A DNA stretch of 64,000 nucleotides from Flavobacterium sp. Root935 (lineage in GTDB: Bacteria > Bacteroidota > Bacteroidia > Flavobacteriales > Flavobacteriaceae). Below the pieces are notes generated by a model. It was not told the DNA's origin and searched no databases. It saw only the letters and a program-made list of their open reading frames with translations. The first letter of the stretch is position 1. The number at the start of each line of letters is the position of its first letter. Below are positions 58,322-64,000 of this stretch, in pieces. The position numbers and the translations under genes are program-made. The stretch spans positions 1,144,949 to 1,208,948 of the forward strand of contig NZ_LMJL01000012.1 in assembly GCF_001429295.1 (NCBI RefSeq), read 5' to 3'.

Positions 58322-59185
58322 CTAAGCTTCCCACTCTCCTTTAGCAATAAATTGAGCTTTCCCTCCAATGTTTATATCGAACTGATCGTCAATTAATTTC
58401 CCTTTAAAATAAATTTGAGATGGACGCCCTATATAATCTCCTTGATAATTAATCAATTCAAATTCAGGCTTATGATACTTTAATAGAAAAGCCTGAAGAC
58501 AAGTACTTGCACTTCCAGTTGCCGCATCTTCTACCAATTGGTTATGTTCAATACACAGCATTCTGCTAAACAATTTTGAACCTTCTAAATAATAAAAATA
58601 CAGACCTCTATGTGTTGTTTTACAATTCTTTTTCAGCCAATCATCTGTTTTATCTTTATCTAGAACTAAATTTTCCAGCGCTCTTTTACTGCTTAATCCA
58701 ACCATTACAAAAGCACTTCCGGTTGTTACTTCTTGAATTGGAAATTGATTTTCAAAATCGCTTACTTGTAAATTGCTGAAAAGTGTAAAATCTTCTTTTG
58801 AAAAAATATCCCAAAATTTTGGCTGAGCTGCTTTTAACCAAATTAAATCTTCTGTTTGGTGAATCGGAATTTCCCCAATCGGAACTTTAAGTTTGATTTC
58901 GTTTGGCGAATTTTCGAATATTTTATTTATCAAAACCCATGAAGTTCCAACAATTGGATGTCCGGCAAACTGCATTTCATTAGCGGGAGTAAAAATTTTA
59001 ATCTCAGCTTTGTTGTTTTCTCTGTCCAATTTGGTTACAAATGTGCTTTCTGCGAAATTAATTTCACGAGCAATTTGCTGCATTTGCTCAGAACTTAGAT
59101 TCTCTGCATCCATAAAAACTGCCAGCTGATTTCCAGCATATTTTTTATCGGCAAAAACATCAACTATATAAAAGGGTAAACTCAT
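58322..59185 (-). CDS. PhzF-family isomerase-like protein, 287 aa
   Basis: PhzF/YddE fold with two related alpha/beta barrels. The catalytic Glu is in REINFAESTFVTKL, and TPANEMQFAGHPIVGTSWVL carries the family GHP motif (active-site Asp/His region). The second half has VEDAATGSASTCLQAFLLKY and GRPSQIYFKGK, also hallmarks. Proteins of this group isomerise or cyclise small metabolites; the substrate is unknown and phenazine synthesis is not implied, as no phz genes are present. It lies between an outer-membrane barrel gene and the TPR gene on the same strand. Confidence 0.9.
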   Translation of the reverse strand: MSLPFYIVDVFADKKYAGNQLAVFMDAENLSSEQMQQIAREINFAESTFVTKLDRENNKAEIKIFTPANEMQFAGHPIVGTSWVLINKIFENSPNEIKLKVPIGEIPIHQTEDLIWLKAAQPKFWDIFSKEDFTLFSNLQVSDFENQFPIQEVTTGSAFVMVGLSSKRALENLVLDKDKTDDWLKKNCKTTHRGLYFYYLEGSKLFSRMLCIEHNQLVEDAATGSASTCLQAFLLKYHKPEFELINYQGDYIGRPSQIYFKGKLIDDQFDINIGGKAQFIAKGEWEA

Positions 59186-59247
59186 AACTTGTAAAATGTG
59201 TTTTGTGAGATGTAAAATGTAAAGACATTTAACGTTTCACTTCTAAC

Positions 59248-62200
59248 TTATTTATTAATCGACGAATTTGTTTTAGATTCTTCTAATTTTATCGCGCTCA
59301 ATTCTTTTTTCGCTTCTTCAACTACATCTGGATAATCGGTAAAATTGTTGATTACGTTATCTAAAATGTAAGTTGCTTGATAACTGTCTTTTAATCCGTA
59401 GAAGTTTTTCGCCATCAACACCAAACCTTTCGCACCATAATATTTATAAGCAGAATAGCTTTTTGCTAGTTTTTGAACGGCTGTGTTTGAAGCATCAAAT
59501 TTTCCTTCTTTTGTTTTAAAATAAGCATCGTAATACAACGCTTCTGCCGCTAATTCTCCTTTAGAAGTTGTCGCTAATTTTGCATAAGCTGTTTTTGCTT
59601 TATCCTCATTTCCAGTTTGTATTGCTGCTCTGGCAACTATAATTTGTGCATCTGCTTTTACACCTGCATCTGCTTTTGGATTTTCTAATACTTTCTCTGC
59701 AGAAATAACCGAATTATCATAATCTTTTTTATCATAATAACACTTCATTAAATTCGCTTGTGCAAAGTTTTTATTCTGAGGGAAATCTGCTTCACTTTCT
59801 AAACGTACTAAAACTGGAATGGCTTTATCGCAGTCTTTGGCTTTTAAATAAATTTGAGCTAATCTGTTTAATGCCTGTTCTGTAAATTCATTTCTTGGCT
59901 GATCAATTACAAATTGATAATTCGCAATAGATTTAGTTTCAGAACCTTCTGTGTAGTACAATTGTGCCAAATAGAAGTTAGCTTCAAGCGCATGCATTCC
60001 GTTCGGGAATTTACTCACATAACCAGCAAAACCAGTTATTGCATTTTTAGCATTGTTTTGGCTGTATTGTTTGAAAGCAGCATCGTATGTATCGTTGTCT
60101 AAGTCAGCATCTGTCACGGCAACAAAATCAAGAGTGCGGACCCAAGTTGCGTATTCATCTACTTTTCCTGAATCAACATAAATTAATCTTGCTGTAGAAA
60201 CTGCCTCTAAAGCCTCTGGAGTTTTTGGAAATTCTGCAGCAACTTTTTTGAACTTTGTTAAAGCCTGCTCATCACGATCAGAATTATAATAAATTAAACC
60301 TTGTTTTAAAATTGCTTTTGAAGTAAATGATCCGTTTTTAAATTCAGAAATCAATTGATCGTAAGCTTTTAAAGCCTGGTCATTTTTCTTTTCTGCAACA
60401 TACGTATTTCCTAATTCGTACAAGGCATCGTCACGGTAAGATGATTTGTTGTACATCTTAACAAAATTGTTCAGTTCATCAATTTTTTTCGCATTATTTG
60501 ACATGAATCCGTAAGAAAGTGCTTTTTGAAATTGAGCATAATCCGCATCCACACCTTTTGCTGCAATTGCTTTTCCATAAGCTTCATTTGCTGCACTGTA
60601 TTTTGAAGTCACAAAACGGCAGTCTCCCAAACGTAAGTAAGAATCGTTTAAACGAACTTTATCTGAAGGAGAATTATCAATTTGCGCTTGAAAAGAATTA
60701 GCCGCCTGATCGTATTCTTTTAGTTTAAAATACGTATAACCAATATTATAATTGATGTTTTTATACTCATCTGTAGATTTTGCCGCTGCCATTCCTGCAA
60801 ACTGTTTGTAAGTCAGCAAAGCATTTTGCATATCATCATTAAGATATTCTGTTTCTGCTTTCCAGAAAGTAGCACGGGCTGTAAATTCTGGAGTTTTTTG
60901 CTCACTTACAGCGCTTTTGAACATTTTGTCAGCTTCTTGATAATTAGACTCATTATACAACTCTAATCCGCGGTAAAACAATACTTTTTGATACGCAGCT
61001 TTGTTTTCTGCAGTTCTGTTTTTTTCTAATAAAGTCAGCGCTTCTTTGTAGTTTTTAGAAGAAATATAAGAATCAACCAATAATTTCTCTACTTCTGAGC
61101 GGCTTGAATTGTTTGGATATTTTTTCAAGAAATCAAGCAAAATTCCAGGAACAGCCTGATAAGCATTTCCGATATCATAACTCAATTTAGCATAATTTAA
61201 AGCCGCATCTTCTTGAATCTGCGCATTGAAATCCATTTCTGAAGCGTTTTTAAAAGCGTTTAAAGCTTCCTGTTTTTTACCTATATTTAAATAACTTAAA
61301 CCTAAATGGTAATAGGCGTTTTGTGCGACGAAATCTCTTCCTTCAATAATTTTATTGAATTGAGAAATTGCTTTTTCGTAGTTTTTCTGCTCGTAATATG
61401 CATAACCTAACTGATAAAAATCGGTATTATTCCACTTCCCTTTTTTACCTTCATATTTTTCTAAAAACGGAATCGCTTTGTCGTATTGTTTTAAATTGAA
61501 ATAACTTTCTCCTATAATTTTATTCAATTCAGATTGTTCTAAAGCATTCGATTTAGCCATTGCAGTCTGCCCTAAGTCAATTGCTTTTTGGAAATTTCCA
61601 AGTTTGAAATTCATATCAGCCTGATAATAGGAAAGCTTTTCTTTGTATTTTTCTTCGCCAGAAACTTCGTCAAAATATTTAGTCGCTTCTTTATAATCGT
61701 CACCTTCATAAGCCATAAATCCTAAATAATATTTGGCTTGAGAACCATATTCTTTAGAATTCACCACTTTATTAAAATAATTAGTCGCTTCTTTTTTCTT
61801 TTTAGCATTAAAATAACTGTAACCTTTCATGAAATTAAACTTATCCGACTCAGTTTTACTCATGTAACTTTCGTCTACTTTGTCAAACCACTGCAGAGCT
61901 TTTGGATAATTTCCCTGATCGAAAAAATACTGCGCTGCTTCTATATAAGCCTGATTTTGTTTGGTGCTCGTTGGATAATCGCTGACAAATTTTTCTACTA
62001 AAGCATCAGCATTTGCCTGATTGGTTCTTATCGCACAATTAGCAATGTAAAACGCGCAGTCTGACTCCACTTCCTCGGTCGTCGCATTGCTCTTTACGTG
62101 TTGAAAAATAAGTTGCGCCGAAGCATATTGTTTGTCATTATATAAAGCCAGTGCTTTGTCAAAATCCTTTAAATCGTAGGTATATATAGCTGATTTTTGT

Positions 62201-62262
62201 GCCGAAACTATGGTCGAAATAAGGATAATTTGGAATAAAAAGAACCAGGAAAGTTTACGCAT
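59248..62262 (-). CDS. Large exported tetratricopeptide-repeat protein, 1004 aa
   Basis: A signal peptide (LISTIVSAQKS) is followed by an almost continuous array of more than 20 TPR units. Examples: NYPKALQWFDKVDESYMSK, DDYKEATKYFDEVSGEEKYK, KNYEKAISQFNKIIEGRDFV, KEYDQAANSFQAQIDNSPSD, and KNDQALKAYDQLISEFKNGS. The consensus Trp/Leu/Gly/Tyr/Ala positions are well kept. It is exported, probably to the periplasm, as a scaffold for protein assembly such as outer-membrane or polysaccharide machinery. It is upstream of PhzF and the barrel gene on the same strand. A TACATTTG element lies just upstream (minus strand, 62282-62289). Its partner is not known from the sequence. Confidence 0.88.
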   Translation of the reverse strand: MRKLSWFFLFQIILISTIVSAQKSAIYTYDLKDFDKALALYNDKQYASAQLIFQHVKSNATTEEVESDCAFYIANCAIRTNQANADALVEKFVSDYPTSTKQNQAYIEAAQYFFDQGNYPKALQWFDKVDESYMSKTESDKFNFMKGYSYFNAKKKKEATNYFNKVVNSKEYGSQAKYYLGFMAYEGDDYKEATKYFDEVSGEEKYKEKLSYYQADMNFKLGNFQKAIDLGQTAMAKSNALEQSELNKIIGESYFNLKQYDKAIPFLEKYEGKKGKWNNTDFYQLGYAYYEQKNYEKAISQFNKIIEGRDFVAQNAYYHLGLSYLNIGKKQEALNAFKNASEMDFNAQIQEDAALNYAKLSYDIGNAYQAVPGILLDFLKKYPNNSSRSEVEKLLVDSYISSKNYKEALTLLEKNRTAENKAAYQKVLFYRGLELYNESNYQEADKMFKSAVSEQKTPEFTARATFWKAETEYLNDDMQNALLTYKQFAGMAAAKSTDEYKNINYNIGYTYFKLKEYDQAANSFQAQIDNSPSDKVRLNDSYLRLGDCRFVTSKYSAANEAYGKAIAAKGVDADYAQFQKALSYGFMSNNAKKIDELNNFVKMYNKSSYRDDALYELGNTYVAEKKNDQALKAYDQLISEFKNGSFTSKAILKQGLIYYNSDRDEQALTKFKKVAAEFPKTPEALEAVSTARLIYVDSGKVDEYATWVRTLDFVAVTDADLDNDTYDAAFKQYSQNNAKNAITGFAGYVSKFPNGMHALEANFYLAQLYYTEGSETKSIANYQFVIDQPRNEFTEQALNRLAQIYLKAKDCDKAIPVLVRLESEADFPQNKNFAQANLMKCYYDKKDYDNSVISAEKVLENPKADAGVKADAQIIVARAAIQTGNEDKAKTAYAKLATTSKGELAAEALYYDAYFKTKEGKFDASNTAVQKLAKSYSAYKYYGAKGLVLMAKNFYGLKDSYQATYILDNVINNFTDYPDVVEEAKKELSAIKLEESKTNSSINK

Positions 62263-62281
62263 TTTTGTAATATTTAGTGTT

Positions 62282-62289
62282 CAAATGTA
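62282..62289 (-). promoter_or_regulatory. -7 element of the TPR gene
   Basis: TACATTTG on the minus strand, an exact consensus match, 20-27 bp before the start codon. The remainder of the 322-bp divergent region (62263-62584) shows only the opposing promoter. Confidence 0.55.
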
Positions 62290-62535
62290 TCATTTTATAA
62301 CGTTTATAACGAAACGTTTTGAGGTTTTATTATGAACAAATTATTAAACGGCTGTGATTTTCTGCGTTACAAAACTTCAAAATATTGGTTCTCAAACTTT
62401 CTAAAAAACAAATAAATCAAAACCGTCTAAGCAATATAAGCATTAAAAACTTTACTTGGCATTTATTAAAATGAACTTATGGCACTAATGGTTTAATTTT
62501 TTAAACTTTTTCTTAAGAAATGATTGAAATTTATT

Positions 62536-62565
62536 TTGAATACAAGCGTTATCTTATTACTTTTA
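62536..62565 (+). promoter_or_regulatory. Promoter of the FtsE-like gene
   Basis: TTG at 62536-62538, 19 bp, then TACTTTTA at 62558-62565 (one mismatch to TAnnTTTG). The ATG follows 19 bp later. Confidence 0.6.
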
Positions 62566-62584
62566 CGATTCAAATCAATTTATT

Positions 62585-63268
62585 ATGTCACAAACCGTAC
62601 TATCTCTTAAAGAAGTCACTATATATCAAGAAGGAAGAAAAATTATCTCTCATATTAATTTAGACGTTAACCACGGTGAATTTATCTACATCATCGGAAA
62701 AACTGGCTCTGGAAAAAGTAGTTTCTTAAAAACTTTATACGCTGATTTACCATTAGTTGAAGGAGAAGGACATATCGTTGAATTTGATTTGGCAGGGATA
62801 AAAGAAAACGACATTCCGTTCTTGAGACGTAAAATCGGAATTGTTTTCCAAGATTTTAAATTGCTTCCAGACCGTTCTATTAAAGACAATATGCTTTTTG
62901 TTTTAAGAGCAACCGGCTGGCACGAAAAAGATGCAATGCTGCACAAAATTGATGAAGTTTTGGATAAAGTTGGCATGAAAGATTTCGTGAACAAAATGCC
63001 GCATCAGCTTTCTGGAGGAGAACAACAGCGTGTTGCAATTGCAAGAGCACTTCTTAATGATCCAGAATTTATTTTGGCCGATGAGCCAACAGGAAATCTT
63101 GATCCGCAGACAAGTTCTGAAGTTTTAGAAGTATTAAAAGCAATTAATGCAACTGGAAAAACCATCATTATGGCAACACACGATTATGCTTTATTGATGA
63201 AATTCCCTTCTAAAACACTAAAATGTGAAGATGAAAGAATCTTCGAAGTGGTGCAAAGAAGCGTGTAA
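62585..63268 (+). CDS. ftsE: FtsE-like ABC transporter ATPase, 227 aa
   Basis: Cytosolic ATPase with Walker A GKTGSGKSS (residues 38-46), Q-loop (GIVFQDFKLLPDRSIKDNM), ABC signature LSGGEQQRVAIARALL, Walker B FILADEPTGNLDP and switch His in MATHDYALL. The family partner FtsX couples such ATPases to cell-wall hydrolase control in division. No ftsX is adjacent here: the following gene is a glycosyltransferase whose ATG overlaps this stop by one base (TAATG), so they are translationally coupled. The symbol is given from strong sequence resemblance, but other LolD/MacB-type ATPases cannot be excluded. Confidence 0.88.
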   Translation: MSQTVLSLKEVTIYQEGRKIISHINLDVNHGEFIYIIGKTGSGKSSFLKTLYADLPLVEGEGHIVEFDLAGIKENDIPFLRRKIGIVFQDFKLLPDRSIKDNMLFVLRATGWHEKDAMLHKIDEVLDKVGMKDFVNKMPHQLSGGEQQRVAIARALLNDPEFILADEPTGNLDPQTSSEVLEVLKAINATGKTIIMATHDYALLMKFPSKTLKCEDERIFEVVQRSV

Positions 63269-64000
63269 TGCTTTCGATTTTAATTCCGGTTTACAATTAC
63301 AACATTTTTACTCTCGTAGAAACGCTGTACAAACAAACTTTGGAATGTAATATTCCTTTTGAAATTATTTGTTTAGACGACGCTTCGCAAGATTTTATAA
63401 TTGAAAACCAAAGAATTAATCAATTTAATAACAGCTCTTTTTCTATTTTAGAAAAAAATATTGGCCGTAGTGCCATTCGAAATTTATTAGCACAAAAAGC
63501 AGTTTATGAAAATTTGTTTTTTTTAGATGCTGATACATTTCCTGTTCATAATCAATTCATTTCTAATTATATTGAAGCAATAAAAAAGAATGAAAAAGTT
63601 GTTTTTGGAGGGATTTTATACGAAAATAAAAAACCTGCAAAAGAGCTGCTTTTACGATGGATATATGGCAGAAAAAGAGAAGCTTTAAGCTTAGCTGACA
63701 GAATTCAGAATCCATCTGATTTTGCATTGGTTTCTAATTTATTAATTAAAAAAGAAATCGTTGTTCGTTTTCCTTTTGACGAAAATCTGACAAAATACGG
63801 TTATGAAGATTTACTTTTTTTCTCCGTTTTAAAATCCAATCTTATTGCGATTACACATATTGAAAATCCTGTTTTTCATTTAAATCTAGAATCCTCTGCC
63901 CTATTTTTAAGTAAAACAAAAACGGCATTACAAAATCTGGTATTTTTAGATGCTTCAAATAAAATTTCAAGAAAGGAAAGTAAAATTATTGCATCATTTG
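63268..64000 (+). CDS. Family 2 glycosyltransferase, 5' part, runs off the window
   Basis: The ATG overlaps the preceding stop (TAATG), and the frame stays open for 244 codons to the window edge, so the C-terminus is missing. The start MLSILIPVYNYNIFTLVETL is the GT2 nucleotide-sugar binding strand. IICLDDASQDF gives the first Asp pair, NIGRSAIRNLLAQKA is typical, and LFFLDADTFP is the DxD-type metal site. A later EDLLFF resembles the catalytic ED motif. It probably transfers a sugar to an envelope glycan or lipid. Coupling to the FtsE-like gene is conspicuous. Confidence 0.88.
   Translation, partial: MLSILIPVYNYNIFTLVETLYKQTLECNIPFEIICLDDASQDFIIENQRINQFNNSSFSILEKNIGRSAIRNLLAQKAVYENLFFLDADTFPVHNQFISNYIEAIKKNEKVVFGGILYENKKPAKELLLRWIYGRKREALSLADRIQNPSDFALVSNLLIKKEIVVRFPFDENLTKYGYEDLLFFSVLKSNLIAITHIENPVFHLNLESSALFLSKTKTALQNLVFLDASNKISRKESKIIASF

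Noticed and set aside
58322..59185. Phenazine biosynthesis
   Set aside because: Only a PhzF-family protein is present; no other phz genes lie in the window and the family has many other roles.

Overview
The window is AT-rich chromosomal DNA from a member of the Bacteroidota, almost certainly a Flavobacterium or close relative. The signs are TAnnTTTG-type -7 promoter elements (three with a TTG about 19 bp upstream), gliding-type T9SS type B sorting domains next to PorP/SprF and OmpA-like proteins, TonB-dependent receptors, a fused SecDF, and dispersed intergenic repeats of the kind seen in Flavobacterium genomes. No rRNA, tRNA, CRISPR array, integrase, transposase or complete prophage was seen. 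Species cannot be assigned from the sequence alone.

Layout. 0.1-2.9 kb: an envelope/stress-type cluster (DUF4142-like lipoprotein, beta-barrel protein, 50-residue membrane peptide, YtxH protein, holin-like protein, small proteins). 3.3-4.4 kb: prfA on the minus strand. 4.7-10.9 kb: an accessory-looking stretch with secreted proteins of unknown function, a large cytosolic-type subtilase (S8) followed by small unknown ORFs, and a membrane gene that appears to have captured the leader and first codons of the SRPBCC gene beside it. 11.1-14.9 kb: topB, a repeat-filled gap and two tandem DUF6265-like lipoproteins. 15.0-23.7 kb: an MFS transporter, two TonB-dependent siderophore-type receptors flanking a DUF4198 protein (an iron/metal uptake region sharing a candidate operator), and an APC amino-acid permease. 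24-28 kb: an orphan gene and a translationally overlapping pair of exported proteins. 28.0-31.9 kb: valS, a DUF1573 protein and a lipoprotein. 32.1-39.3 kb: an OmpA/TPR protein, PorP/SprF and a T9SS type B substrate, then a retropepsin-like PDZ protease. 39.4-44.4 kb: an aminotransferase, folE, cysS, yidD and lgt. 44.4-51.3 kb (minus): a PagL-like lipid A deacylase, secDF, mdh and gyrB. 51.8-55.4 kb (minus): two adjacent asparagine-synthetase genes. 55.8-62.3 kb (minus): a GreA-C-like protein, a TonB-receptor-like barrel, PhzF and a 1004-residue TPR protein. 62.6-64.0 kb: an FtsE-like ATPase translationally overlapping a glycosyltransferase that runs off the window.

Working together: the core genes cover translation (prfA, valS, cysS), DNA topology (topB, gyrB), protein export and lipoprotein maturation (secDF, yidD, lgt), central metabolism (mdh, asnB, folE) and outer-membrane assembly or nutrient uptake. 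The observations most worth a second look are: (1) an AsnB paralogue that has lost the N-terminal Cys and two further glutamine-site residues while keeping its synthetase site, adjacent to an intact AsnB; (2) an orphan IetS-like subtilase with small unknown companions; (3) the chimeric DUF3592 gene; (4) a shared palindrome (TTATTctaAATAA) in front of the three iron/metal-uptake genes; and (5) several families of palindromic intergenic repeats.
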